The translations under genes and the position numbers were made by a program. DNA of 47,156 nucleotides from JBBRVP01 sp038246785 (GTDB lineage Bacteria; Actinomycetota; Actinomycetes; Jiangellales; Jiangellaceae): assembly GCA_038246785.1 (NCBI GenBank), contig JBBRVP010000024.1, positions 1 to 47,156 of the forward strand, written 5' to 3'. The notes under the pieces are model-generated. The model saw only the letters and a program-made list of their open reading frames with translations, was not told the DNA's origin and did not search any database. Shown here piece by piece: positions 24,707-34,400 of the stretch; the first letter of the stretch is position 1; every line of letters begins with the position of its first letter.

Positions 24707-26311
24707 CTACCGGGCGATCTCGCTGGCCCGGCTCTCCCGAACGACGGTGATGCGGATCTGGCCCGGGTAGGTCAGCTCCTCTTCGACCTGCTTGGCGATG
24801 TCACGTGCCAGCACCTGAGCCTGGATGTCGTCGACCGCATCCGGTTGCACCATGACCCGCACCTCACGGCCGGCCTGCATGGCGAACACCTTCTCGACAC
24901 CCTCGCGAGCCGAAGCGATCTCCTCGAGGCGCTGGAGCCGGGCGACATAGACCTCGAGGGACTCCCGCCGGGCTCCCGGTCGGCCGCCGGACATGGCGTC
25001 GGCCGCCTGGGTGAGCACAGCCTCCACGGTGCGCGGCTCCACCTCGTTGTGGTGGGCTTCGATGGCGTGCACCACGTCCTCGTGCTCGCCGAAACGACGG
25101 GCGTGCTCGGCGCCGACGGCGGCGTGGCTGCCCTCGGCCTCGTGGGTGAGCGCCTTGCCGATGTCGTGCAACAGCGCGCAGCGCATGCACAGCTCGCGGT
25201 CGAGCCCGAGCTCGGCGGCCATGAGTCCGGCGAGGTGAGCGGACTCCACGAGATGCTTGAGGACGTTCTGGCCGTAGGAGGTGCGGTAGCGCAGCCGCCC
25301 GAGGAGCGTGACGAGCTCGGGGTGCAGGTCGGTGACGCCGACGTCGAGGAGCGCGTCGCGCGCCGCGCGCTGGCACAGCTGCTCGACCTCTGCGCGGCTG
25401 CGCTCGTACTGCTCCTCGATCCGGTGCGGGTGAATGCGACCGTCGAGGACGAGTGCCTCGAGCGTGAGCCGGCCCGCCTCGCGACGGACCGGGTCGAAGC
25501 AGGACAGCAGCACGGCCTCCGGCGTGTCGTCGATGATGAGGTTGACACCGGTGACCTGCTCGAAGGCGCGGATGTTGCGTCCCTCACGGCCGATGATGCG
25601 CCCCTTCATCTCGTCTCCGGGCAGGTGCAGGACCGAGACGACCGACTCCGCGGTCTGCTCGCCGGCGAGCCGCTGGATCGCACCGGTGATGATCTGGCGG
25701 GCGCGCTGTTCGGCCTCTTGCTGGGCCGTCCGCTCCAGGTCACGGACGAGGAGGGCGGCGTCGCGTTTGGCTGAGTGCTCGATCGAGGCGATCAGCTCGG
25801 CCCGTGCGCTCTCGGCACTGAGCCCAGCCACGCGCTCCAGCGCCTCCAACTGCTCGGCTTCGTGTTCGGCCAGCGCACGACGCTGGCTGTCGAGCTCGGC
25901 GCTGCGCTCGTCGAGCCCCCGGGTGGAGGCATCGATGCGCTGCTCCTGCTCGACGAGGCGCTGCTCACGGCGTTCGAGGTCGGCCCTGCGCTCGCGCAGC
26001 TCGTCACGGACGCGCTCGGTTTGCGCCTGCGCCTCCTCACGGGTGGCCGCGGCCGACGCGACGGCGGCATCGGCCTCGCGGCGCAGCGCGGCCGCCTCCT
26101 CCCGGGCCTGAGCGAGCGCGGCCCCCTCCGCGCGGGCCTGGGTCAGCGCTGCCGCAGCGGCGGCGGGCTGCTCCTCGGGCACCGGGGCCGGCCGCACATC
26201 GGTGAGCCCGGCGGAGCCGGTCGGTCGGCGCAGCAGGACGACGACGGCAGCGCCGAGGGCGAGGACAGCGACGGCCAGCACGGCGAGGACCAGGACCTCC
26301 GAGGTTGGCAC
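24707..26311 (-). CDS. rny: ribonuclease Y
   Basis: Membrane-anchored endoribonuclease that starts mRNA decay. The 534-residue protein has an N-terminal membrane anchor (LVLAVLAVAVLALGAAVVVLL, about 7-27), a long coiled coil rich in Ala, Arg and Glu (about 55-205), a KH domain with GRIIGREGRN (237-246), and an HD domain with HDIGK (382-386). The GTG at 26311 follows GGGGAG by six bases and puts the anchor at the N-terminus; a longer frame to 26407 lacks support. A GC hairpin (26331-26347) sits in the leader 20 bases upstream. Confidence 0.93.
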   Translation of the reverse strand: MPTSEVLVLAVLAVAVLALGAAVVVLLRRPTGSAGLTDVRPAPVPEEQPAAAAAALTQARAEGAALAQAREEAAALRREADAAVASAAATREEAQAQTERVRDELRERRADLERREQRLVEQEQRIDASTRGLDERSAELDSQRRALAEHEAEQLEALERVAGLSAESARAELIASIEHSAKRDAALLVRDLERTAQQEAEQRARQIITGAIQRLAGEQTAESVVSVLHLPGDEMKGRIIGREGRNIRAFEQVTGVNLIIDDTPEAVLLSCFDPVRREAGRLTLEALVLDGRIHPHRIEEQYERSRAEVEQLCQRAARDALLDVGVTDLHPELVTLLGRLRYRTSYGQNVLKHLVESAHLAGLMAAELGLDRELCMRCALLHDIGKALTHEAEGSHAAVGAEHARRFGEHEDVVHAIEAHHNEVEPRTVEAVLTQAADAMSGGRPGARRESLEVYVARLQRLEEIASAREGVEKVFAMQAGREVRVMVQPDAVDDIQAQVLARDIAKQVEEELTYPGQIRITVVRESRASEIAR

Positions 26312-26655
26312 GGCTCGCTCCCCTCGTCCGGCGCCGCACGGCGGCGCGTCCGTCCGAGGATCTCCGCGAAGCGGCGTCACGACGGCGACGAGCGGCCCAC
26401 TGTCCACAGACCGCGGAGCCGCCGCCCGTCGCCGGCCTTTCGCCGGAACGGCGTCGACGGGTGCAGCGGCCCGCGGAGCGGGAGCCCCGGCGCAACGTCG
26501 ATGAGGCAGCGTCAGTCAGGACTCGTTCGCCGCGTGGGACGAACCGGGTGTTCGCGTCGGTCGAAGGACGTGCTGTCGGGTCGTACGGGTCGTGCACTCT
26601 ATGGCGAACCCGCTGGCGCGGGCGATCCTTGGATGACCATGAGGCTACGAGCAGG
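26312..26655. other. 344-base intergenic region between recX and rny
   Basis: No supported gene. It must hold the rny promoter (minus strand): a possible -10 TAGAGT lies near 26598-26603, without a clear -35. The hairpin GCGCCG/CGGCGC (26331-26347) would lie in the rny leader. A weak CCCGC/GCGGG hairpin (26609-26622) could end recX transcription. TGTGGACAG (minus strand, about 26400-26408) resembles a DnaA box. The open frames crossing it lack ribosome sites and protein character. Confidence 0.5.
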
Positions 26656-27378
26656 TCACGAGGGGGTCAAGCGACCCTCCGGGGACCTGCCCGGCTGGTC
26701 GCCGGGCGGTTCGCCCCCGGCCAGCTCATCTCGGACCACTCGCGCCGCGAGCCCGAAGGGATAGCCCTTGCGGGCGAGCATGGCGAGCAACCGCCGGACC
26801 CGGACCTCGGGCGCGTGCCGTCGCAGAGCGCCCAGCCGGTTGCGCACGAGCTGGTGGGCCATCGCGACCTCCTGCTCGGGCGGCAGCTCCGCGACCGCGG
26901 CATCGACCAGCTCCCCGGTCACCCCGCGCTGTCGCAGCTCGTGGGCGAGGGCGCGCCGGGCCAGGCCCCGACCCAGGTGCCGGGATTGCACCCACGCCTT
27001 GGCATAGGCCTCGTCATCGACCAGCCCCACCTCGCCCAGCCGGTCGAGCACGTCGTGCGCCGGCGGGTCGGGCACGCCGCGGCGCCGCAGGGCGGCTTCT
27101 AGCTGCGCCCTCGTCTGCGGCGCCCGACCGAGCCGATCGAGCGCCACGGCCCGCGCGACGGCCCGCGCCTCAGTGTCGGCCTCGGCGTCGGCCCCAGCGT
27201 CGGCCTCAGCGTCGGCCTCAGCGTCGGCCTCGGCGTCGGCCTCGGCGTCGGCCGCGGCGTCGGCCTCGGCGTCGGCCGCGGCGCCGGTCTCGATCTCCGT
27301 CTCGATCTCGATCTCGGTGTCGGAGTCCGGCCGGCCCGCCGCCGGCGGGCCGGCAGCGGGCGGGCCGGCGGCGCCCAC
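26656..27378 (-). CDS. recX: RecA regulator RecX with acidic repeat extension
   Basis: RecX binds RecA filaments and limits their activity. The conserved domain lies in residues about 72-235 (AVALDRLGRAPQTRAQLEAAL, DEAYAKAWVQSRHLGRGLARRAL, then RRLLAMLARKGYPFGLAARVV). The GTG at 27378 lies two bases after the recA stop, so translation is probably coupled. The first about 71 residues are unusual: Pro/Gly/Ala, then EIEIETEIET, then a run of EADA units encoded by a 12-bp tandem repeat. Typical RecX lacks this. A GTG at Val79 is possible, but it would cut into the conserved first helix, so the long form is preferred. Total 240 residues. Confidence 0.88.
   Translation of the reverse strand: MGAAGPPAAGPPAAGRPDSDTEIEIETEIETGAAADAEADAAADAEADAEADAEADAEADAGADAEADTEARAVARAVALDRLGRAPQTRAQLEAALRRRGVPDPPAHDVLDRLGEVGLVDDEAYAKAWVQSRHLGRGLARRALAHELRQRGVTGELVDAAVAELPPEQEVAMAHQLVRNRLGALRRHAPEVRVRRLLAMLARKGYPFGLAARVVRDELAGGEPPGDQPGRSPEGRLTPS
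27170..27289 (-). repeat. ten tandem 12-bp repeats coding the RecX acidic tract
   Basis: Ten head-to-tail 12-mers on the plus strand of the form TC(G/A)GCGTCGGCC. Read on the coding strand they give Glu/Ala-Ala-Asp-Ala units in frame. Variation is mainly at one base per unit, and length change by whole units would keep the frame. A 6-bp-periodic TCGATC/TCTCGA tract (27290-27319) follows and codes EIEIETEIE. Confidence 0.9.
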
Positions 27379-27380
27379 CC

Positions 27381-28427
27381 TCAGAAATCGACCGGCGGGT
27401 CGACTGGCAGGTCGATCGGTGCGTCGAGCATCGGGCCGAGGCCGAGCTTTTCCTTGATCTTCTTCTCGATGCCGTCGGCGACCTCGGGGTTGTCGCGCAG
27501 GAACTGCCGGGCGTTCTCCTTGCCCTGCCCGAGCTGGTCTCCGTCGTAGGTGTACCAGGCGCCCGCCTTGCGGACGATGCCCTGCTCGACGCCCAGGTCG
27601 ATGAGGCTGCCCTCCCGGCTGATCCCGTGGCCGTAGAGGATGTCGAACTCGGCCTGCCGGAACGGCGGCGCCACCTTGTTCTTGGCGACTTTCACGCGAG
27701 TGCGGTTGCCGACTGCCTCGGTGCCGTCCTTGAGCGTCTCGATCCGGCGGACGTCCAAGCGTACGGAGGCGTAGAACTTCAGCGCCCGACCGCCCGTGGT
27801 CGTCTCCGGCGAACCGAACATCACCCCGATCTTTTCGCGCAGCTGGTTGATGAAGATCGCCGTGGTGTTGGAGCCGTTGAGGGCACCGGTCATCTTCCGC
27901 AGCGCCTGGCTCATCAGCCGAGCCTGCAGGCCGACGTGGCTGTCTCCCATCTCGCCCTCGATCTCTGCCCGCGGCACGAGAGCAGCGACCGAGTCGATGA
28001 CGATGATGTCCAGGGCACCGGACCGAACGAGCATGTCGGCGATCTCCAGGGCCTGCTCGCCGGTGTCGGGCTGCGAGACGAGCAACGCGTCGGTGTCGAC
28101 GCCGAGCCTGCCGGCGTAGTCGGGGTCGAGGGCATGCTCGGCGTCGATGAAAGCCGCGATCCCCCCCGCCCGCTGGGCGTTGGCCACCGCGTGCAGCGCC
28201 ACGGTCGTCTTGCCGGAGGACTCCGGGCCGTAGATCTCCACCACCCGCCCCCGCGGCAGGCCACCGATGCCGAGTGCGACATCGAGCGCGATCGAGCCGG
28301 TAGGGATGACGTCGACGGGCGCGCGCGTCTCGTCGCCGAGGCGCATCACCGAGCCCTTGCCGAAGGAGCGCTCGATCTGGGCGAGCGCGGTGTCCAGAGC
28401 CTTGTCGCGGTCGGCGGGAGCGGGCAT
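27381..28427 (-). CDS. recA: recombinase RecA
   Basis: Strand-exchange ATPase for recombination and repair, and coprotease for LexA cleavage. The 348-residue protein is intact: Walker A GPESSGKT (67-74), Walker B IIVIDSVAALVP, and the DNA-binding loop 2 region NQLREKIGVMFGSPETTTGGRALKFYASV. There is no intein, unlike Mycobacterium tuberculosis RecA. The ATG at 28427 follows AGGTGG by five bases. It is the first gene of recA-recX and carries a LexA box in its promoter. Confidence 0.98.
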   Translation of the reverse strand: MPAPADRDKALDTALAQIERSFGKGSVMRLGDETRAPVDVIPTGSIALDVALGIGGLPRGRVVEIYGPESSGKTTVALHAVANAQRAGGIAAFIDAEHALDPDYAGRLGVDTDALLVSQPDTGEQALEIADMLVRSGALDIIVIDSVAALVPRAEIEGEMGDSHVGLQARLMSQALRKMTGALNGSNTTAIFINQLREKIGVMFGSPETTTGGRALKFYASVRLDVRRIETLKDGTEAVGNRTRVKVAKNKVAPPFRQAEFDILYGHGISREGSLIDLGVEQGIVRKAGAWYTYDGDQLGQGKENARQFLRDNPEVADGIEKKIKEKLGLGPMLDAPIDLPVDPPVDF

Positions 28428-28602
28428 GGGGTCCACCTGTCGGGTCGGGGTGCGGAACCTGACGCCGGTCCGGGGGTGCGGATCGGCGGTGCGGGTCGGA
28501 CTGGTGCTCTTCGTCGTCGCCGACGCTACGCCGGACCCCGGACACGAATCCGGCACCGACGCGAGAGTGTGGACGAGCGGCTGGTGCGCTGGAGCACTGT
28601 GG

Positions 28603-28626
28603 ACAGTAGGCCGAACAGGTGTTCGA
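28603..28626 (-). promoter_or_regulatory. recA promoter -10 with LexA box
   Basis: The sequence CCGAACAGGTGTTCGA (28611-28626, plus strand) matches TCGAAC-N4-GTTCGA in 11 of 12 bases and shares its centre with the lexA operator. On the minus strand a TANNNT -10 (TACTGT, 28603-28608) lies two bases downstream, so LexA would cover the region between -35 and -10. It is about 180 bases before the recA ATG. Confidence 0.8.
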
Positions 28627-28642
28627 ATCCAGCGACACGCCG

Positions 28643-29425
28643 TCACCGCAGCAGCAGCCGCTCGATGCGCCGCCCGACGACCGCCAGGCCCACCGCCCCC
28701 AGCACGAGGAGCACCGCGGCGTGCCCCAGCAGGGCCCACGACAGGTCGCCGAGCATCAGCCCGCGTTCGAGCGCCACCCCCTGATAGAGCGGGGAGAGCC
28801 GGACCAGCCACTGCAACTGCTCGGGGTAGCTGGCCAGCGGGAAGAAGGTCGCCGAGAGCAGGAACAGCGGGAGCACAGTCAGCTCGACGTAGTCGAAGTC
28901 CCGGAAGTCGCGCATGAACGTCGTGGCCGCCATGCCCACCGTGCAGAAGGCGAAGGACACCAACAGCGCGGCCGGCACAGCGAGCAGTCCCCACGCGCTC
29001 GCGACCAGGCCCATGGCGGCCGCGACGAGGAAGAACCCGACGACGTACAGGCCGCCCCGGGCCAGCGACCACAGGGTCTCCCCCACCGCCACGTCACGCG
29101 GCCCCACCGGCGTGGCCAGGATCGCCTCGTACGTGCGGGCGTAGCGCAGCTTGAAGAACAGATTGAACGTTGCGTCGAAGACAGCGCCGTTCATCGCCGA
29201 TGCCGCGAGCAGGGCCGGCGCCACGAACTGCGCGTACGGCACCGGCCCGACCGGCGTCGCGATGTCGCCGACGAGCGCGCCGATGCCAACGCCGAGCGAG
29301 AACAGGTAGAACACCGGCTCGAAGAAGCCGGTGACGAGCGCGACCCACTCGCGCCGATAGCTGACCAGGTTGCGCTCGAAGACCGTGCCGGCACGGCCCG
29401 TCACGATGACATGACCGCCGGGCAC
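28643..29425 (-). CDS. ABC-2 type exporter permease (second of pair)
   Basis: A 260-residue integral membrane protein with about six membrane segments, for example GFFEPVFYLFSLGVGIG, GLYVVGFFLVAAAMGLV and LLAVPAALLVSFAFCTVG. The family signature LRYARTYEAILATPV and the loop LSPLYQGVALERG are those of DrrB/NodJ-like ABC-2 permeases. The GTG at 29425 begins one base after the stop of the upstream permease and is favoured by that coupling. With the neighbour permease and the ATPase it forms a heteromeric exporter of unknown substrate (drug, lipid or polysaccharide). Confidence 0.88.
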   Translation of the reverse strand: MPGGHVIVTGRAGTVFERNLVSYRREWVALVTGFFEPVFYLFSLGVGIGALVGDIATPVGPVPYAQFVAPALLAASAMNGAVFDATFNLFFKLRYARTYEAILATPVGPRDVAVGETLWSLARGGLYVVGFFLVAAAMGLVASAWGLLAVPAALLVSFAFCTVGMAATTFMRDFRDFDYVELTVLPLFLLSATFFPLASYPEQLQWLVRLSPLYQGVALERGLMLGDLSWALLGHAAVLLVLGAVGLAVVGRRIERLLLR

Positions 29426-29426
29426 G

Positions 29427-30239
29427 TCACACCACCATCCGGCGGGCGAGCGTGCGCAGCGCCACGGCGAGGCCGACGGCGGCCCAGACGGCCAGATAGG
29501 CCACATGGAGCGCTGTCGGGATGGCGGCCAGTTGTCCCAGGGTGGCGGCGCGGCACAGCTCGACGCCGTGCCACAACGGGGTGAGCCAGGCCACCGGCTG
29601 GATGAGCGCCGGAAGCTGGCTCACCGGGAAGAACGTCCCGGAGAACAGGAACATCGGGATGATGCCGAGCCGGAACAGCAGCGAGAACCCGGTCGGCCGG
29701 TCCTGCGTGGCAGCAAAGGCATAGATCGGGGTCGCGAACGCGAGCCCGGTCAGCAGCGCGAACGGCACGGCGGCGATGCCGGCCCACGACAGCACCGCGC
29801 CGAGCAGCACCGCGACGACGAAGAAGCAGACCACGCCGGCCAGGATGCGCAGCGCGACGAAGGCCAGGTGGCCGAGGACGATGTCCACAGTGCCCACCGG
29901 CGTGGCCAGCATGGCGTAGTAGGTCCGCTGCCAGCGGACCGCACCGAGCACCGGCCAGGTCGTCTCGCTGGCGGCTGTCTGCATCGCTGTGGCTGCGAGG
30001 ACGCCGGGGGCGACGTACGCGACGTACGTCGTCCCCGCCACTCCGCGACCGCCGGCGTCGACGAGCGAGCCCAGCCCGTACCCGATCGCCGCGAGGTAGA
30101 GCAGCGGCGAGAGGAAGCCGCTGAACGCCGTGCCGCGCCAGGTCCGCCGCCAGAGCAGCAGGTAGTAGTCGAGCACCCGCCGCGCAGGCGAGGGGAGGCC
30201 CGCCCTCGCCAAGGTCCGGGCTCGCGTCGTGGTCGTCAT
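29427..30239 (-). CDS. ABC-2 type exporter permease (first of pair)
   Basis: A 270-residue permease with about six membrane segments and the signature RWQRTYYAMLATPVG, aligning with the second permease (LRYARTYEAILATPVG) in the same place; the two look like ancient duplicates. ATG 30239 has GAGGGG just upstream and lies seven bases after the ATPase gene stop. FLFSGTFFPVSQLPALIQPVAW is the typical late segment of the family. Confidence 0.9.
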   Translation of the reverse strand: MTTTTRARTLARAGLPSPARRVLDYYLLLWRRTWRGTAFSGFLSPLLYLAAIGYGLGSLVDAGGRGVAGTTYVAYVAPGVLAATAMQTAASETTWPVLGAVRWQRTYYAMLATPVGTVDIVLGHLAFVALRILAGVVCFFVVAVLLGAVLSWAGIAAVPFALLTGLAFATPIYAFAATQDRPTGFSLLFRLGIIPMFLFSGTFFPVSQLPALIQPVAWLTPLWHGVELCRAATLGQLAAIPTALHVAYLAVWAAVGLAVALRTLARRMVV

Positions 30240-30246
30240 CAGCCCC

Positions 30247-31191
30247 TCAATCGTCGACCAGCGAGCGACCGGTGAGGCGGAGGAAGACGTCCTCCAGCGT
30301 GCTGCGGCGGACCAGGGACGACACCGGGCTCAGCCCGTCGCGGTGCGCGGCCTCCGCGGCGGCCTCGCCGTCGTCGGTGTAGACGAGCACCCGGTCGGGC
30401 AGCACCTCGACCCGCGCGGCGAGCCGCTGCAGCGGACCGGCTACCCGCTCGTGGGCGTCGTCGGGGAACCGCAGCTCCAGCACCTCGCGGGTGCTGTAGC
30501 GCCGGATGAGCTCGAGCGGGCTGCCCGCGGCGACGATGCGGCCGGCGTCCATGACGACGAGGCGGTCGCAGAGCTGCTCGGCCTCGTCCATGTAGTGCGT
30601 CGTGAGCACCAGCGTGGTGCCGGCACGCTTGAGCCGGAGCAGCCGTTCCCAGAGCAGGTGACGCGCCTGCGGGTCCAGGCCGGTGGTCGGCTCGTCGAGC
30701 AGCAACAGCTCCGGGCGGTTGACCAGCGAACGCGCGATGGTGAGCCGGCGCTTCATGCCGCCCGAGAGCGGCTCGACGAGGCTGTCGGCGCGATCGGTGA
30801 GCTGGGCGAACTCGAGCAGCTCGTCGGCCCGGCGCCGGCACTCGGCGCGAGACAGCCCGAAGAAGCGGCCGTAGACCCGCAGGTTGTCGCGGACGGTCAG
30901 CTCGCCGTCGAGCGTGTCGTGCTGGGGTACGACGCCGAGCCGGGCCCGGATCTGCGCTCCCTGGCTGGACGGGTCGCGCCCGAGCACCGTGAGCGTGCCG
31001 GACGTCGGCGGCGACACGCAGGCGACCATGCGCATCACCGAGGTCTTGCCGGCGCCGTTGGGGCCGAGGAAGCCGAAAGCCTCCCCGGGCTGCACCTCGA
31101 CGTCGATGCCGTCGACGGCCACCCGGTCGCCGAACTGCTTGCGGAGCGCGACCGCACTCACCATCGGACCGGGCGTCAGGGTGGGTGGCAC
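30247..31191 (-). CDS. ABC exporter ATP-binding protein (DrrA/NodI-like)
   Basis: A 314-residue ATPase: Walker A GPNGAGKT (43-50), signature LSGGMKRRL, Walker B LLLLDEPTTGLDP, switch THYMDEAEQLCDR, followed by a C-terminal domain (about 215-314) as in DrrA. It energises the two permeases that follow. Start GTG 31191 is chosen over ATG 31164; neither has a ribosome site, and a TAGCCT -10 eight bases before the GTG suggests a leaderless mRNA. It is divergent from lhr. Confidence 0.93.
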   Translation of the reverse strand: MPPTLTPGPMVSAVALRKQFGDRVAVDGIDVEVQPGEAFGFLGPNGAGKTSVMRMVACVSPPTSGTLTVLGRDPSSQGAQIRARLGVVPQHDTLDGELTVRDNLRVYGRFFGLSRAECRRRADELLEFAQLTDRADSLVEPLSGGMKRRLTIARSLVNRPELLLLDEPTTGLDPQARHLLWERLLRLKRAGTTLVLTTHYMDEAEQLCDRLVVMDAGRIVAAGSPLELIRRYSTREVLELRFPDDAHERVAGPLQRLAARVEVLPDRVLVYTDDGEAAAEAAHRDGLSPVSSLVRRSTLEDVFLRLTGRSLVDD

Positions 31192-31199
31192 GTGACGGC

Positions 31200-31205
31200 A
31201 GGCTA
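31200..31205 (-). promoter_or_regulatory. -10 element, possible leaderless ABC exporter promoter
   Basis: On the minus strand TAGCCT ends eight bases before the GTG start at 31191, the same spacing seen for gluA (TAGGTT). No Shine-Dalgarno sequence intervenes and no clear -35 was found. Confidence 0.35.
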
Positions 31206-31488
31206 ACCAGTGGCTCCGACGAGCACTACCGGGTATCGACTCGGCCCGACCGCCGGTGCGAGGCCGCCCGGGCCGCCCGCGCAACCACGGACGTCACTGC
31301 CCTCAGGGTCGAGAATCCCTGCGAAACGGCCCGATAAGCCACCACCAGGACAGTGACGTCGGGGAGAAGGGACGAGGTGGCGTTCCATCCGCGCCCAGCG
31401 CTCGCTGTGCCGCACGGCGGGAGTGTGCCGCGGCCGCTCGGCGCAGGGGTCGCTGCCGGGTGTCGGTTGCAGCGGGGACGATGAGCCG

Positions 31489-34400
31489 GTGAGCGAGGCC
31501 CTCGATGCATTCTCCCCGGCCACCCGCGCCTGGTTCAGCGGGGCGTTCGCGGCGCCGACCCCGGCACAGGTCGGGGCGTGGCGGGCGGTCTCGGCGGGGC
31601 GGAGCACGCTCGTCGTCGCGCCCACCGGGTCGGGCAAGACGCTCGCCGCCTTCCTCTGGGCGCTCGACCGGCTGGCCGCCGAGCCGCCGCCCGACGACCC
31701 GCTCCGACGATGCCGCGTCCTCTACGTGTCGCCGCTCAAGGCGCTCGCCGTCGACGTCGAGCGCAACCTGCGCGCCCCGTTGTCCGGCATCCGGCAGGCG
31801 GCCAGGCGGCTGGGGCTGGAAGAGCCCGAGGTCGCCGTGTCGCTGCGCAGTGGCGACACGCCGCCGGAGGAGCGGCGCCGGTTCGTACGTCACCCCGGCG
31901 ACGTGCTCATCACGACCCCCGAGTCGCTGTTCCTCCTGCTCACCTCGGCGGCCCGGGAGTCCCTGCGCGGTGTCCGCACCGTCATCGTCGACGAGATCCA
32001 CGCCGTCGCGGGCACCAAGCGCGGCGCGCACCTCGCGCTCAGCCTCGAACGGCTGGACGCCCTGCTCGACACCCCGGCCCAGCGGATCGGGCTGTCGGCC
32101 ACCGTCCGCCCGGTCGACGAGGTGGGGCTCTTCCTCGGCGGCCCGCACCCGGTCGAGGTGGTGGCCCCGGAGGCCGGCAAGCAGCTCACCCTCGAGGTCG
32201 TCGTGCCGGTCGAGGACATGGCGGCCATCGGCGAGGACACCGGCGAGGTCGAGGGATCGGCGGCCGGCGGCAGCCGGCGTACGTCGCTGTGGCCGCACGT
32301 CGAGGAGCGGGTCGTCGACCTCGTCGAGTCGCACCGCTCCACCATCGTCTTCGCCAACTCGCGCCGGCTCGCCGAGCGGCTCACCGCACGGCTCAACGAG
32401 ATCGCCGCCCGGCGCACCGGCGTCGAGCTGGGCGCGCCTGGTGAGCAGGTGCCCGCCGGCCTGATGGCGCAGGCCGGGTCGACCAGTGGCGCACCGCCGG
32501 GCGGGGAGATCGCGCGCGCCCATCACGGCTCGGTGAGCAAGGAGCAGCGCGGCCTCATCGAGGAGGCGCTGAAGTCCGGCCGGCTGCCCGCCGTGGTGGC
32601 CACCAGCTCCCTCGAGCTCGGCGTCGACATGGGCGCCGTCGACCTGGTGGTGCAGGTCGAGTCACCACCCTCGGTGGCCAGCGGGCTGCAACGGGTCGGC
32701 CGGGCCGGGCACCAGGTCGGCGCGGCCTCCCGCGGGGTCGTGTTCCCCAAGCACCGCGGCGACCTGCTGCAGACGGCAGTGGTCGTCGAGCGCATGCGCG
32801 ACGGCCTCATCGAGGCGCTGTCGGTGCCGCGCAACCCGCTGGACGTCCTCGCCCAGCAGGTGGTGGCGATGGTCTCCGCCGACACGTGGGACGTCGACGA
32901 CCTGCTTGCCCTCGTCCGCCGCGCCTACCCGTTCCGGACGCTGCCGCAGTCCGCCTACAACGCTGTCCTCGACATGCTCTCCGGCCGGTACCCGTCCGAC
33001 GAGTTCGCCGAGCTGCGTCCACGCCTGGTCTGGGACCGCATCGCCGGCACGGTCACCGGACGGCCCGGCGCCCAGCGACTCGCGGTCACCAGCGGGGGCA
33101 CCATTCCCGACCGCGGGTTGTTCGGGGTCTACCTCGTCGGCTCCGACCGCGGCGCACGCGTCGGCGAGCTCGACGAGGAGATGGTCTACGAGTCCCGGGT
33201 CGGTGACGTCTTCGCGCTCGGGGCGACCAGCTGGCGCATCGAGGACATCACGCACGACCGCGTGCTCGTGTCTCCGGCACCCGGTCAGCCGGGCAAGCTG
33301 CCGTTCTGGCACGGTGACAGCCTGGGGCGTCCCGCCGAGCTGGGGGCGGCGCTCGGCGCCTTCGTCCGCGGCCTGACCGCTGCGCCGGCAGACACCGCCC
33401 GCGCCCGGCTGAGCGCGACCGGGCTCGACGAGTGGGCCGCCGGCAACCTCGTGGACTACCTGCAGGACCAGCGGGCGGCCACTGGTCACCTGCCCGACGA
33501 CCGCACGGTGCTCGTCGAGCGCTTCCGCGACGAGCTCGGCGACTGGCGGCTCGTCGTGCACTCGCCGTACGGCGCGCCGGTGCACGCCCCGTGGGCGCTG
33601 GCCGTCGGGGCGCGCTTGCGTGAGCGCTACGGCGTCGACGTACAGGCGGCGCACTCCGACGACGGCATGGTGTTCCGCATCCCCGATACCTGGTCGGCGC
33701 TGTCTGGCTCACCGGACGCCGATGCCGGCTCCGAGGCACCCGGAGCAGACCTCGTCGTCCTCGACGCCGACGAGATCGAGGACGTCGTCACCGCCGAGGT
33801 GGGGGGTTCCGCACTGTTCGCTGCGCGTTTCCGGGAGTGCGCGGCCAGGGCGCTGCTGCTGCCCCGCCGCGACCCGCGCCGGCGTACGCCGCTGTGGCAG
33901 CAGCGGCAGCGCTCCGCCCAGCTGCTCTCCGTGGCGGCTCGCTACGGGTCGTTCCCGGTCGTGCTCGAAACCCTGCGCGAGTGCCTACAGGACGTCTACG
34001 ACCTGCCGGCCCTGGTCGCGTTGATGCGCTCGGTGGCCGCCCGCACCGTCCGAGTCGTGGAGGTCGAGACCCAGGAGCCGTCTCCGTTCGCCCGGTCGTT
34101 GCTGTTCGGCTACGTCGCCGCGTTCATGTACGAGGGCGACGCGCCGCTCGCCGAACGGCGCGCCCAAGCGCTCGCGCTCGACTCCACCGTGCTGGCCGAG
34201 CTCCTGGGCCGGGCCGAGCTGCGCGAGCTGCTCGATGCGACAGTCCTCGAGCGCATCGAGCAGGAGCTGCAGCGGCTGGCCGGGGACCGAGCGGCCCGCG
34301 ACCTCGAAGGGGTCGCGGACCTGCTGCGCGTGCTCGGGCCGCTGACGACGTCGGAGGTAGCTGCCCGGTCCACCCAGCCGTCAGCGGTCGGCGGCTGGCT

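Noticed and set aside
26312..26655. Small gene between recX and rny
   Set aside because: Frames crossing it lack ribosome sites, extend into rny on the wrong frame, and show Arg-rich shadow composition.
27170..27289. CRISPR-like regular repeats
   Set aside because: Units are contiguous 12-mers without spacers and lie in the recX coding frame; no cas genes nearby.
28560..28608. PafBC motif in front of recA
   Set aside because: GCGTCGGTG is present on the minus strand at about 28553-28561, but no TANNNT lies 8 bases downstream.
26656..28638. 660-codon minus-strand frame joining recX to sequence opposite in frame to recA
   Set aside because: Only the recX part (from 27378) has protein character; the rest is the wrong frame of recA.
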